Shown: positions 1 to 11,960 of the stretch, in pieces
How the letters are laid out: each line of letters starts with the position of its first letter
Numbering within the stretch: the stretch's first letter is position 1
Source of the DNA: Isoetes taiwanensis
Taxonomy: Eukaryota > Streptophyta > Lycopodiopsida > Isoetales > Isoetaceae
Assembly (NCBI GenBank): GCA_021234155.1
Contig: JAJEKV010000001.1
Location: 20,403,243 to 20,467,242 of the forward strand
Direction of reading: 5' to 3'
DNA: 64,000 nt
The notes under the pieces: model-generated
Told to the model about the DNA's origin: nothing
Databases searched by the model: none
Seen by the model: the letters and a program-made list of their open reading frames with translations, nothing else
Program-made: the position numbers and the translations under genes

Positions 1-1713
1 CAATGATTCAACATGCAAGGATATGGCAGATAGTTCAAATAGCTAGAAATAAGCTAAGAAATTGATCCACCTGTTAACAAGCAAGTAATTGTGATGCTAC
101 CACAATAGAAATAAAGTAGACACATGGGTGATAGTATGAGAATAGTCCCAAAATCACGTGGATGTGCTCAATAAGTGAAGGAACACTATAGGGTCTAGCA
201 AGACTATGAAACAATTGGTGATCATAGAGTGTAGATTAGGATTCATGTTTGTGATGAAATTTGGATTGCAAAGGTGAGAAGCAAATGACAGATCTCGAAA
301 GAACATGGACACCAAATACATATGCAGGGTAATAAAGTGTGAGAGCCTAGACAAAAAATTCATAAGGCCTCTGCGAAGATGTGTAGAAAGAGAAAGGAAT
401 TGAAACTCAAATCAAGCTTGGAAGATGATGGTTCAGATACTAGGAACTCGACACGTGAAGAAGTTTTGGTTAACACAAACGCAAAAGTGAGAAAATATAA
501 GAAACTCAATATAAACTGTGGACTAAGGGCTAAAATTTGAGCTTAACCTACGGAAAAGAAAAGGCTATAGGTGCGACAATTAAAGAAGGTACCTCCATAG
601 TTAAAACGTTAAAAAATGGAATAAGAGAAGAAAGTAATGGCTTAACAAAAGGTATCGTGCTAGCCAAACATTCAAAAATCCTGCATATTCCCCCATGCTA
701 GACATAGCAGAAAGCATTAAGGGAGCAAAGCAAAAGTTTGAGCAAGTAGAGTAGAGCAAAGGGACCAATTCGGCCATGGGATACAACTTGATGAGGGAAA
801 TGGAAGAGCTAGGAACAAAAGATAGGTCAAAATAGATAGGAAAAAACATAGAGCAATGGAGATAAAAACATGGCACTAAGGACATAATAGAATAGAAATT
901 GAAGCAGCAATGGAAAAAATAAGGAGTAGAACAAAGCTGTAAGCGTCGGGGCAACAAACCACACTATGGGGAGCAAACTTAAAATAATTGGGAAAAACAT
1001 GCATATCACAAATAAACCAAAAGATCCACCTGGAAAGCTAACAGTACAAGATGAAGAAGCTACACAAAAAGTTAGGAGCATTTTTAGAATCCCTAGTGCA
1101 AGAGTGCAAACAAAAAAGTAAGAGAAACATAGCATAATCTTGACTAGCAATGGAGCTTAAAAACCGAATAGAAAATAACAAAAAAGGCATTGTTGAGGGC
1201 ATAATTCGACAACTAAAAATCAAGTAGATGTGCCCAAATTTACAAACCATTTCGTAATTGTCAACCTACATGGGTAACACAATATTTCTTTGACATGGAG
1301 TTACCATTGAAATAAAGAAAGTCGGATGTTCCCTAATTCTAATGTTACACTAGTGCAGAGTGACATATTCTATGCCTAGGGGCATTGACAACTATGTCTA
1401 AGGCATTGGTATAGTTTAATTACCAAATAGCCAAAGACAACTATGTCTAAGGCATTGGTATTAATTAACAAATAGCCAAATAACAAATTCGCATCAGACT
1501 CATAGGGGATGTGTGCTATAGTCTCCATGCTCAAGTGGTTAACAACTATGTTCATGAGCATTTAAATTGCAGCAAAGTGCAAAATGCGACCCTTAATATC
1601 AATGCAGATTCTATTCCACCCAATGAGAGATGTAACACCATGGTGTAGGCGACCGCAAACTCCCAAAGGGAGCAAAAATATGATCTCTAGCTAAGGATAT
1701 AAAAACCCCTTAA
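1..1713. other. AT-rich intergenic DNA, no gene seen
   Basis: Open frames here are short, low-complexity and hydrophobic, as expected by chance on the complement of purine-rich DNA. The one local structure is a tandem pair of about 49-bp units at 1387-1435 and 1436-1480, each containing ACTATGTCTAAGGCATTGGT. Confidence 0.6.
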
Positions 1714-1722
1714 TAAAAAGAA

Positions 1723-2667
1723 GGGAAAATTTTAAAAATGCCCTTATAGTTTGGGGTATTTGCAAAAATGCCCCAATATTTTCGAAATTTGCAAAATTGC
1801 CCCTAATTTTTGCCCGTAGACTACAAAATGATGAGAACGGCTATTTTTTTTCGCGGGAATTGCATGTCGGCAGAGGAAACCTGAAATGAAATCGGCATAG
1901 CTCTGAGAATTTCGGCACCAGAATTTCGGCACCAGGATCTTTTGCATTCAACAGGTATGTATGCATGTGATTTCTTTTCCTGATGGAAAATTCGGAAAAA
2001 AGAGTAATTCCAGAAACTGAAGCTGAGGACATTTCTGTTCATGAGCTGCTTTGTATAGGGAACACTTTGATTCGTGAATGGTTGATTATACCTAATTACC
2101 TGGTTAAACCACTCAAATCCGTAAAGTTAAGTGGCCTGCTATGCTGTGTTTTCTCTAAGACTGGAACAGCAAAGGATTTTGCCCCCTTTGTTAAAAATTA
2201 TGTTTTTATGCTCTGTGTTGAGCGGCAAACTTGAGCATGGAAGCAATTTTTGCACAACTCTGTAGATATAACAGGAGAAACCTTGCCTTGATAAGCCTAA
2301 CTTTTTACCAATTATTTGAAATGCTTTCAGATCTTCAATCTCTCTGTTTTTGAAAGTGTAAGCTAAGTCAATCATTTATGGAACAACTTAAAACATTGGG
2401 TGTTGCCCAAGTGACAGATTCTTGGACTGCAGTTCTCTACACAAAATGAATGCATCCCTATGTTTGTGAAAACATCCTACTACCAAAGAACTTCGAAGGA
2501 ATCACAGCATGGCATGAAGTTCTCTATCTCTGTTTATCATTGAAAACCACTTCCGGCGAAAACCATTAGCCGTTCTCATGCATTTAGGGGCAATTTTGCA
2601 AATTTTGAAAATATTGGGGCATTTTCGCAAATACCCCAAACTACAAGGGCATTTTTAAAATTTTCCC
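1723..2667. mobile_element. Non-autonomous Mutator-like element (MULE) with long TIRs
   Basis: A 945-bp element has long terminal inverted repeats, left 1723-1842 and right 2568-2667. Both begin GGGAAAATTTTAAAAATGCC and stay closely matched for over 80 bp, with a roughly 20-bp extra stretch in the left arm. It is flanked by a perfect 9-bp direct repeat TAAAAAGAA (1714-1722 and 2668-2676). Long TIRs with a 9-bp target duplication are diagnostic of Mutator-like elements. The interior lacks a transposase and holds only an 83-codon open frame (1983-2234, plus), so it needed a transposase from elsewhere. The interior might be captured host sequence (Pack-MULE), but I do not recognise it. The low TIR divergence suggests a fairly recent insertion. 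Confidence 0.9.
1983..2234 (+). CDS. Hypothetical open frame inside the MULE
   Basis: An 83-codon frame lies between the two TIRs of the Mutator-like element. Its N-terminal third is acidic (ENSEKR, PETEAED) and the rest is hydrophobic with two cysteines. I recognise no domain. Non-autonomous MULEs often carry captured host exons, so this may be a gene fragment, but a chance open frame is equally likely. The interior contains no splice sites or coding pattern that settles the matter. Confidence 0.2.
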   Translation: MENSEKRVIPETEAEDISVHELLCIGNTLIREWLIIPNYLVKPLKSVKLSGLLCCVFSKTGTAKDFAPFVKNYVFMLCVERQT

Positions 2668-2676
2668 TAAAAAGAA

Positions 2677-4100
2677 TATAGCAAAAATAAGGGAGATATG
2701 AGCGCCCCTAAAATCGGGGAGCACCGACATGGTTCCGCCATGAATCCGGAGGCAGCCAGAGCTGCCGTTTCCTCTGCAGAGCGGTCTCATCTGCATGCTA
2801 AGATGAATAAAAAAGAGGTGGTGCGGCAATTTACAGAAACTACAGAAGACCGAAGGAAAAGCTATGAATCGTGACAACAGATCTTTGCAAACTGCATCAA
2901 AGGTATATAAACGAATGCTTGGTATGGGGCCAGATAGCTGAAGAAGGCTGGAAAAAATAAAGAAATAGATCTGCAGAGTTCTTCAATAGGGCACAACTCT
3001 GAGGTAAGAATATTTAGATAGCCTCAGAAAATTCATGAGAAGCAGATGAAACCACGGTTTTGGAGCTTTGGATCCGGGTAACAAAAGTAGCAGAAAAGCC
3101 TCACCTTAAGAAGATTAAGACAGAGCAAGAAAGAAAGGCCCACTGTAAGGAAATAGCCGGACAAAAACAGACCTGATAGCTATTTTTAAAAGACAATAAG
3201 AGATACTAAGAAGAAAAATCGAGAGGCAAAACAAAGACTTTTAACATTCTAGACAAAAGGGACAAACAAGACAGAATCAGAGCTACAATCTGTGCAAAAA
3301 ACTACCTGCCTCCTTCCTTATCTATGTTACAACAGTTTTGGACGACAAGCTGCCATCGAATGTGCAAGAAAAAGAAGAGTAGGATCAAATTAGAAGTACC
3401 AAAAAAGCCAAATTGGAAGGCCAGCACCTCAGAATAGAACATGGATGTACGAAGAAATTAGGACAGAATTGGGCAAACTAATCTAACACTATCCATGAAA
3501 GGTATCAGAAAAGATCAAGAAGAAGATACTTACTGGAAATCTCCAAAATTGGATTCAGAAAAGATCAAGAAGAAAATGGAAATCTCAAAACTGGAATCAG
3601 AAAAAATATGCATGGATAAACAGAAACGCAAATGTTTATGAACATGAGATTTTAATCACAAATGTGATGTTTACAGGACATCAGCCTGATGAAAAGCAGA
3701 ACACGTTTTCAGACTGACGAAAAGCAGAACCTGTTTAAAAAATTTTACTACTCTAAAAAGGAGAGAGTTGGAAGAGAGCATAAATTTCTATATCATTCTG
3801 AGCAAACGACTCCTATGAGTTAAAATCAAAAGTAGAATCAAAAGGAAAATCGAACGACTCCTATGTAGAATCGAAAGGAAAATCAAACTTTCAAGTTCTT
3901 AGCATCTAGAAAGAATAACGCCAATATGAAGAGCACGCCTATCAAATTCTAAACCTAAACAAACTAACTAGGAAAGCTAATAAACAGACTAACTAGGAAA
4001 GCTAGAAGCACAACATAGACAAAGATGGAAACGCTCAAAAAGAAGGCCGATGAAAAAAACCTGAAACTGAATCAATATATAGGCAAAAGTGCAAAAAAAA
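2677..4100. other. AT-rich intergenic DNA with short local duplications
   Basis: No gene is supported. A local duplication containing CAGAAAAGATCAAGAAGAA lies at about 3500-3600, and a short duplicated segment with CGACTCCTATG lies at 3808-3860. Confidence 0.5.
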
Positions 4101-4156
4101 GGTCTAAGCTATTTCCATCTTTCCAAGTATGATGGTTCTATGTTTCCATAGAACCA

Positions 4157-4802
4157 TTGCATATCTTTTGTAAATGAAGCAACAAATTTATTATTTGGGG
4201 CAGTAGTGCCTTTTGTGTAAAACATATGACTTAGGTAGCACAACGTTTGGAATATATGCATGCACCAACTTATTGCTACAAACATATCCACACAACACAT
4301 AAAGAAATTGGTCGATATTACAAGCTCTGCAATATTTATTAAATATTTGATCTTTGCTGGAAAACTAGATTGAATGTAGTAAATTCATTGACAAACAATA
4401 ATTAATGTAGATGTGCATGAAACTTAGTGTGCTTAAGCAAGGTTACTTAACACAAACATTGACCTCTTACAATATGAAGGAATTAAACAATAGCTGGTAA
4501 GTTCATTGACGGGTTTTCTATAGTTAATGAGGCCCAAAGTTTTTGAGAGCCCATAGGCACAACTTAAACGTGGAGTAGAGTACGTGACAACTAATGATAA
4601 CTTCTCTATAGAATTGCCTAAGTATATTGAATTTTATTTATGACAAGGAGTTTGAACTGAATAGCTTTCGTTCACACAAGCTCCCAACGTATAGATTTGC
4701 CTAATTATATTGAATTTTATTTATGACAAGGAGTCTGAACTGAACAGCTTTCGTTCACACAAGCTCCAACGTATACCCAGCAACGTTGGGCACCATTACT
4801 AG
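4157..4802 (+). mobile_element. Helitron 3' portion, copy A
   Basis: The segment ends with a hairpin (CCCAGC-AAC-GTTGGG, with one G-T wobble) at 4777-4791, about 7 bases before the terminal CTAG (4799-4802), which is followed by T. A 3' hairpin, terminal CTRR and insertion before T are Helitron hallmarks. Segment 4157-4590 is closely matched in reverse orientation at 33570-34006, and the last 100 bases before the hairpin are matched at 30616-30760, so this is a repeated family. Just before the hairpin a unit of about 82 bp is tandemly duplicated (4615-4697 and 4698-4770). The 5' end was not located and no Rep/helicase frame is present, so the element is non-autonomous. Confidence 0.75.
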
Positions 4803-6030
4803 TATAATTAAATAATGTACTTATGCATTTCAAGCAATAGTTTCTTACAATTGATTGACCCATTCATTGCCGTTGTTTCCAATTTGATTCTAAACATTGC
4901 TCATTTAAAGACAACACCATCTCTTTGTCCCTAGAATCTTTTCAACTCATAATAGACCTTTGTTTAATCCAAGTTGTTAATTTCAAGCCCAGCTTGAGAC
5001 AACTTACATTGGATTAACAGAGTCGCTTTGCAGTATCCCAACTGCTAATTGGTATGGGTTCTTACCCAGAAGCCCATTAAATAAATAATCATTTAGTTTT
5101 ACACAACTAGCCTGTAGTTGTAGTATCAAGTAGAATCATAGCGTTGTAACCTAATTGATGAATAGAGTTGCCTTAAGCATACTTATTCACAATATATATT
5201 GCCTATGCTCCACTGTTCTCAACATTAGTGGACAATTAGTAGATCCATCCATAAGGGTTAGTCTATAATTGCAAACACCCCAGGAGTTTGCTCCCTTCAA
5301 CCTTAGTAAAGTTTTACACGAGCAAGCATCTTTGCATAACATTTCCTTTACTACCTAGCTTGTATATTTAAAATGTCACCATAAAACAATAACCTTAAAA
5401 CTTGCTACAATATCTAAGTTACTATAGAAATGGAATCTAGTCATTGCATATCAATTCCCAACACCACAAACATATATTACAAGTAAACCGAAACTATTAT
5501 ATTTTCTATCACTGCATTCATCTTTGTTTATATTATGTCAATCCGGCCGCTAAGCCAAACCGACCTTTTAACTTATTTTTCAAATAGGTTTCGAAACCAT
5601 ATTGGCTCCAAGCCATTCGACCTTCTCTATATTACTTAACATGTCAAATGCATATTAAGCAAGCATTTCATTTAGCCCTTGGAATGTTCATATGATATTG
5701 GCTGTGCAGGTTTCACCATATAATTTACCATACGAGATGAATTATCTCCAACCAAGTTTCACCACCCATGTCATACCTTCAACTTATTAGAACAGATAAA
5801 TTACTCAGGCTCCTGTTTCACTTGTCCCTATATCATTATAATCTATTGCATTATCAAAGCTTTAGCTTGTATGTGTCTTAACCATGTGATATTACATGAT
5901 AAGTTCTAACACCATGTGCTAAGCCAGTAGAAAAGTACTGCCTCACTGCAACGTAAATAGAGGCCACTGCTATTATTAAGACTCATCCAAACTCTCAAGA
6001 AATAAATCTTCACAGGGTCAAAGGAAGGAA
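4803..6030. other. AT-rich intergenic DNA, no gene seen
   Basis: I see no supported open frame, RNA gene or repeat boundary here. It lies between the Helitron end and the 3' end of the GC-rich LINE. Confidence 0.5.
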
Positions 6031-6585
6031 CGAAGGTATTTTTATCGTCCACGGAGACCAATCGGTCTATGGGACCCAATACAAAAGCGCAGCAAACATA
6101 ATGTGAAGTCTATATGGCATGTGCGTGCATAGGGTCAAGAGAAATTACCCCTACCATATTTCCTTACAAATATATACGGAATTAAAGCAAAAAAAATCCC
6201 CTCCCATACTTATACTGCATGCAAGACACGATGCGGTTTTGGCCCAAAAAGACCCCCTACCGCACTGCGCACATGTTTTGTAACGGTTTTTTCGTGTGCA
6301 CCCCCGGGCGACAAGCGGATTACTACCGGATTAAAACCCCCGCCTCGAAGGTTTCGGGGGAAAAACCGTGGCGACAAGCGGCGGCCGACAAACCGCCCTA
6401 ATACATAAAATGCAAAAACACGTAAAATATATACACTCATGCAACCGCAGTAGTGCCTAATCGCCCGACCCAAAGCGGGGCAAGGTGAGCTCGCGCAGTC
6501 TAGTACCTCCACGAATGTATGACCCTGTGGCACGCATCCGACCCGGTGTGTTCATCAACAAATGTAGGGGCAAGTCCGGCCGTAT

Positions 6586-7270
6586 TTAAGGAGGCTGATC
6601 GCCCGGATCGATCAACGGTAGGCGGCTTTGGAAAGTGTGAGACTCATCCTCAATGGCACCCGTTTGACAAAGACCGACAGAGCTCGCCCCTAGCGGGGCT
6701 CCCCAATCTACCGCCCATCTCGATGCGAAGATCTTTGGGCACCTGTATGCGAATGGAGGCAATGAGTCTGGCTTTTTTGAGGGGCACCGGGAACCGCAGT
6801 AGAGGCGTGGGCCCCGAGGGGCTAACACCTGGGGTTGATGTGCTCCTTGTAATGGGCCATTTTGACCTTTCCCAAGCGCCCGGGGTCCCGAGCTTGCCAA
6901 GGAAGCAAGCGCCCGGTACTCCCGCCAGTCGCCATGATCGGCCTCTGTATCCACTGCTGCACGCACTGCTCCCCCATCGTTCCATCTGGCGAACCCGATC
7001 TCTCTTACCCTCCAATAGGCCCCTTTGAGCCGTCGGGCCCATTGCCACAACGTAAGCCAGGTGCGGGAGCCGAGCATTATCCATAGTAACCACTTTACGA
7101 AAATAGGCGATGTGTCTATCAAGGGTCGCCCGGGGCGGCAAGAATCCGTTTTCTGCCGGCGTGGGAGAATCGATAGGGACTGAAGGTTTCACCCCAAGTG
7201 CCCGTGCCAAAATGCCTATCGCACTGCTCCAAGTCATTTCGAGGTCAGCCAAAAGGCGGCCGGGCCCCAA
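6586..7270 (-). pseudogene. LINE ORF2 C-terminal region
   Basis: Two overlapping minus-strand frames (206 and 178 codons) lie downstream of the RT. Pieces such as LPHLAYVVAMG and PPFAYRCPKIFASRW suggest the conserved C-terminal portion of ORF2 seen in related plant and algal LINEs. I recognise no catalytic motif. The homologous region of copy 2 lies at about 28390-28860. The two frames alternate in plausibility, as expected for a decayed ORF. Confidence 0.5.
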
Positions 7271-7273
7271 ACC

Positions 7274-8330
7274 TCAACCCGGTCTGTAAGGACAGTTTCG
7301 ACCGGTGTCCCAAATAGATGTGGACCGATGGCCCCAATCATAGAGCTCTACCGGTATTTGTTCTCGCATGGCATAAAGCGCTTTCCGCCTTTCTTTGTCA
7401 CCGCATAGCCGGATAGACGCCTCCCAACAGAGGCCGAGGAGGGGAACTCCACCCCTAGGTACTTGTAGGTGGGCGTGAGTCGTCCCCATTATGTGAGTGC
7501 GTGAGGCGTGGGGTGGCGTGAAGAGGATATGAGAACCACCCGGTCTTGGCCGATTCACGCCAAGCATGTCTCAGCCCGACGTAATGTGTCTAGGGCATCC
7601 AGATGAGACCGTGATAGCTTCGGGTGTGGGCGGAAGGTCAACATCGTCTGTATAGATGAGCCGGTGGATGACCCGATGCAAAAGTTGTATGCCATCCCCA
7701 TGCTCGGTAAGCGGGGCTCTAACCGATCAATGTAGAGGCCAAAAGTGTTGGTGAGAGGGGCAACCCCGCCGGACCCCGATACTACTTGGTGAATGCTTGG
7801 CCTGCCGATCGCATCCTGCCAAAACAACTCTCATACATCTTGTATGGCATGGCATTGTGCAGCAAGAGCCCCGATTGACGAAGATCGCCCATAGCTTTTC
7901 CCAGGGGACCGTATCAAAAGCCTTCAAGTCCACAAAGCAAACAATACAAGTCCTCCGCCGATGGTTCCAATCGTCTTCAATCGCGTTCAGTAGTAAAAGA
8001 TATGGTCAATCGTTGAGTGGCGGGGTCTAAAGGCTCGCGACATTTTTGCCTCCTTGGCCGGGTCAAGCTGCCGCCGAGAATGCCCGCCAACATTTGGCAA
8101 ATACCGGGCCGACCATGATCGTCCGTAATTGGTCTGGACAATGTGGGTCGCCCACCTTGGGAACAACCCCCGCTTGTGGTCCATTGCCTGGGAAACCTTC
8201 CGCAATGCTCGCTGGAACAGTGGTAGTGAGGACGGCACCGCCGGCTGCCCGCCCATTTGAGTAACTCGCCCGCGATACCATCGAGGTCACCGCCTTCCCA
8301 TTAGCCGGCCGTTGCGGGCCCTCCACAATA
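7274..8330 (-). pseudogene. LINE ORF2 reverse transcriptase region
   Basis: The minus strand shows reverse transcriptase blocks in order: an RHSTIDHIFYY-type stretch near 7990, LKAFDTVPWEKLWAIF (7885-7930, the block-A aspartate of the RT active site), then GVRRGCPSHQHFWPLH (near 7730-7780, a decayed version of the usual RQGCPLSPTLFGLYID block), and an overlapping frame with LTNTFGLYIDRLEPRL. Frameshifts and stops separate the blocks. Copy 2 of this family (28.0-30.2 kb) preserves PGCPLSPTLFGLYIDQLE and YVDDVDLL, which confirms the assignment. Confidence 0.75.
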
Positions 8331-8899
8331 TCCTCCCTGCAAGAACCAATGGGGCCATCCCGTGGGGGTATGGGCGCATGCCGCGTCCCGGGTGGGTCAT
8401 AGAGTGGCGCAAAATCGTTCCCACCGCCGGTGTGATATCCCCGAGGCCGGGCTGGCCTTCGAAGTACTCAAGGCCAAAAGGTTCGGAGGATGAGTGTCAA
8501 AGCAGGGCGAACATCTCCCCACGATGCACGGCAAGGTACCGCGCCTACCCAAACGGTACACGGATCCGTATCGACAGAAGCCGCTTGTGTTCTTTACACT
8601 CCGCATCAAACCATCGGTTACACGGAAATGTTGCTGACCCCGGCGGCAAGCGGGGATCCGCCAAAGCACCTGGCCCGGCCGCATCCCGTAACAACGGTCG
8701 GCTGATCCGCTGCTGCTCTAGTGTGGGAGTCCAGAGAATTCTTTGGGAGGGCGCCCATGAGCATCTCGGCGTAGTCCTCTGCGCCTTTCGTAATCTAGTC
8801 GATGGCGAGGGCACGGCATAGTGGGGGTTACGGCGCTTGCCAAACCAGGTCCAAATAAAGTGGGAGGTGATCTCGAGTCCGACCTCCTCATCCCGGTTT

Positions 8900-9665
8900 G
8901 CGGTGCGCCGAAACGGCCCGATGAGATGCATATCTTGGCGCAACTATTGAGCACATAGTCCACCACACTAGCCCCTCCCCCGATTGTCCCGCGCCGCATG
9001 TGCACCGGTGAGAAGCGGGCCCCTTTGACGAGCAATTGCAAATTATCAAGTCAAAATACCACATAGCAGAGCAACCGTCACAAAAGCGGAAGTGCGTCAT
9101 CCGATCCGTGGCCCTGCCGGGACGCAGCCGCGGGACGTCGTCGGCCGAGGGGGTCAAGTCTCATGGGCTACTCTACTCCCCGTCCGTGCATTGAAATCTC
9201 CAAGAAGGACGACCCTACCCAACTGGCTTTGCGGTGTTGCGTATGTCATCATATAGATCGACATAAGGGTCCATCCTATCCGCATCGGGGTGGCTGCGAT
9301 AGAAGGTGCTCTCTGGCGTGAGGGAAATAATAGGCGCCGTAAAAGAGAGTTGCCATTGGTATTATGCACCCGAATCCACAAGTACCGGGTTGTGTCTGTC
9401 CCGTCTTCTCGGAGGATAACCGAATGTGCCAAGGTTGTCCCGGTAGTAGCAAGCCACTCCACCATGACCCCTCCGTCTGTCGACGGTATTGAAGACCGAG
9501 AAATGTTGGTAACTCGGCAGATCGTAGCTCAGGCCAAAGATGCTCCCATGTCTCCATGAGAAAGATGAGATCCATATCGGCTGCCACGGAGTTCGTGACC
9601 GCTCTTCGCCAAGGGAAGCCCTCGACAATTCCATGAGACCACCCGGAGGCACAATTCCTATTTGT
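8900..9665 (-). pseudogene. LINE ORF2 endonuclease (APE/EEP) region
   Basis: Minus-strand frames between 9665 and 9154 carry endonuclease/exonuclease/phosphatase family signatures. An opening of the type VVSWNCRGLP lies near 9640, and VVLLGDFNARTGS lies near 9160-9220; the GDFN motif marks the catalytic core. The enzyme nicks target DNA to prime reverse transcription. The region is split over several frames with stops, so it is non-functional. Downstream (9157-8545) is GC-rich decayed sequence leading into the RT domain. Confidence 0.65.
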
Positions 9666-10854
9666 CAGCAGCCATGGTATGCGCAACCGAAGTCGCCGGG
9701 GGAGGGCGGAAGCGAGGCGAAGTGAGAAGTAGATGGAGTGGAGGCAAAGATGTGGCGAGAGGGCATGGGTCGTGAGGGAGCAGGAGTAGGAGAGGAGGAG
9801 AAGGGGGGCCGGTGGGAGAAGCGAAGCAAGGGCCACGCGGAGTCAGCGGTTGAATGCTGGGTCCGCAGCGCAGCGTGGTTGTCGAAAATGTGCATCCCGC
9901 CCGAACCAATCCACGGCACCCTTTTGGTGGCAAATGCCTCGACCTCGACAAGCTCCTGTCTGCGTGCCTCCTGTTGTGCGGGTGTGAGGTCCCGGTCCAC
10001 GTACAGGGATGTCCCGTTCAGCATCTTGCTCTGGCGCAATATGGCATCACGCACCTGCGCATCCGCAACCGCGAATATGACAATGCGGTCACGGCCCGGG
10101 CGCTGAGCCCCATGGCGGGCTGCTCGAGAAATGTGAACTGGCTCCGGGAATGTCATCCGATCGAGAATGTGTGTTCGGATGCGGGCAGCCAAGACTCTCC
10201 CCTCCTGTTCTGGCATGCCTGGATTACCGGATTGTGGCCTCTCCGCCTCAAGGCTCTTGGAGTTCTGGCTACCGCTGGGTCAATGGTGGGCCAGGGCCGG
10301 GCCTGTGGCTGGGGGTGGTGGTGGTGGCTGGGATGGCGTGGGGTGGCTTGGAGTCGCGGGTAGCGGTCGGGCGGTCCGGGCCGCCGGCGTGGAGGCTATG
10401 GCGTGGGTAGCGCCCGAGCCGCCGCCCTCGCCTCAGGAAGTCGGGAGCACAGCTCTTGCGAGCCTCGCCGCTGGCCATCTCCCGCCCCGCAGACCGCCAG
10501 AGTCGACTATGAACCTCGGTAGGGGAGACCCTAGCTCGGTTTATGGATGGCTGCCCGCAACCCCCGGAGCTCTGTGCTCGGTAGCGAGCGTGCTCGAGCC
10601 CCAAAGACACGGGCATCCGAGCGGGCTTGTTGCTCCGTCGCACTCAAGATTCGTCAGACCGGTCGCAGGCGCAAGAGCAGCAAGGCCTCGCGTGCCATGG
10701 TGGTGGCTTCCTCCACCTCTGACTGAAGCCGAGACACCGTGACCATCGTCTTATGCATTGCGCGCTCCCTTTCCTGTGTCATGGTGTCTAGAGTGATGAA
10801 CACAAAGTCTAGGCGAGCCCGCATGTCAGCGACCTCCTGCCTGGCCAAGGCCAT
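9665..10854 (-). pseudogene. LINE ORF1 remnant (coiled coil and RNA-binding type)
   Basis: The frame starting at 10854 encodes a helical, heptad-like segment (LARQEVADMRARLDF, TMTQERERAMHKT) typical of the coiled coil of L1-like ORF1 proteins. A second piece at 10216-9665 contains RIVIFAVADAQVRDAIL and YVDRDLTPAQQEARRQELVE, a pattern I associate with the C-terminal nucleic-acid-binding part of LINE ORF1 proteins. The pieces lie in different frames separated by a proline/arginine-rich stretch, so the ORF is broken. Its place just upstream of the endonuclease region fits ORF1. The assignment rests on motif style, not on a database match. Confidence 0.6.
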
Positions 10855-10960
10855 CTTCTACGTCTTTGCGTCACGGTCCGCGCAGACTGCGGATGCGGTT
10901 CTTCTCGACCACCAGTTGCCTTTTGAGCACATGGGATGCCGAGGACTCCATAACCATCAT

Positions 10961-11960
10961 TCAATTAAATTGGGATTATGTCTATTCTAAAATCGCGCCG
11001 TATAAGCATTTTATTGACCATTATATTGAATTAACCACACTTTTGCACTGTGTTCATTTCGGGCTAGGAAGATGCATTTTACGTTAAAATGCAAAGGCAT
11101 TCAAATATCCGATGCAAAATGACCCATATTATGACGTATCGTTGGCAATAGAAAAAGCAGGAAATTGCTTATTAACCGCACATTCACGGGACTAATAAAC
11201 GAAATCTAAACATTGAAATTGTAATGCTTTACTTAATAAATAACAAAGCAAGCAAGTTGCTACAAAACGTAGATTTTTTCGTGGTTCAAATCGCGACGCG
11301 GGCGATTTGCTTGGCATAAATAACGCATTATAATAGAACATAAACTTAAAAACTAATCCGATTCATCGCCGCTGTCGCGGCCGCAGCGGTCCCGAGATCC
11401 GGCTAATCATGAACAAACCATGCTCGATTCCATATAAGATGGATTATAACATCAAAGGGATCAGGATAGAAGCGGGACGGATTCATAGCAACGACATCAA
11501 GCCGATCCCAAGTTCTATTTCTAGCTCGCGGCACCGCAGAGGTCCGCATGGTTCATCTTGGTAATAGAATGTGCCATAATAACAAGCGTATATGGAGATC
11601 GGGCCGATGGTTTGCCAATTTCATGCATACCTATTTATACACACCTAAATTATTGACAGTATATACATACAAATTATTGCAAGTATAGCAAACCATACAC
11701 ATAATATAAAAAAACAATACGTACACAGAACCAATAATGCTGATATAAGAACACAATATATATTCAAAACCTTTCGTGTAAAGTATATCTACTTATTTAA
11801 AAAGTTTTTGAGGCGGTGCGCTCATGCCGGCGCTAACGCTTTTTTCGGCAGATGTAACGCTTTTTCCGGCATAGTTTACTCACATTTCATGTTTTCGGGC
11901 ATCATATTTCTTTTTCGGCGAGGAGCAACGGTTCCATAAGCATTTCTTTGGGCCGAGGGC
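10961..11960. other. AT-rich stretch with remnant of the ParB/methylase-gene family tail
   Basis: No intact gene. The minus strand at 11401-11353 encodes a short acidic tail (SRDRCGRDSGDESD, then stop 11353-11355). About 50 bp beyond that stop, at 11287-11310, is a palindrome-like motif AAATCGCGACGCGGGCGATT. The same arrangement, an acidic tail ending in DEADSN-stop followed by AAATCGC...GCGATTT palindromes, is seen at 44575 and 44335-44356. This looks like a scrap of a second copy of that gene family. Confidence 0.4.

Larger units (their letters stand above)
6036..10960 (-). mobile_element. GC-rich LINE (APE-type non-LTR retrotransposon), copy 1, decayed
   Basis: A sharply bounded GC-rich island in AT-rich DNA carries, in minus-strand order, a coiled-coil ORF1 remnant (10854 down to about 9930), an APE-type endonuclease region with a GDFNARTG motif (near 9160-9215), a reverse transcriptase with KAFDTVPWEKLW (near 7895-7930) and LFGLYIDRLE-type sequence, then a long 3' region. 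The 3' end around 6036-6080 (ATCGTCCACGGAGACCAATC on the plus strand) recurs at 28030-28050, defining the family terminus. Frames are interrupted many times, so the copy is dead. The domain order is that of LINEs with ORF1, APE endonuclease and RT, and the GC-biased style resembles elements known from green algae and seed-free plants. The exact 5' end is uncertain. Confidence 0.85.

Noticed and set aside
601-1561. Hydrophobic open frames on the minus strand (118, 107, 70 and 61 codons)
   Set aside because: They are rich in F, L, S and C, as expected from the complement of A/G-rich non-coding DNA. No domain, signal pattern or splice support.
6519-8821. Plus-strand frames of 169 codons in the GC-rich island
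   Set aside because: These are antisense shadows of the decayed LINE; the minus strand carries recognisable RT and endonuclease motifs.
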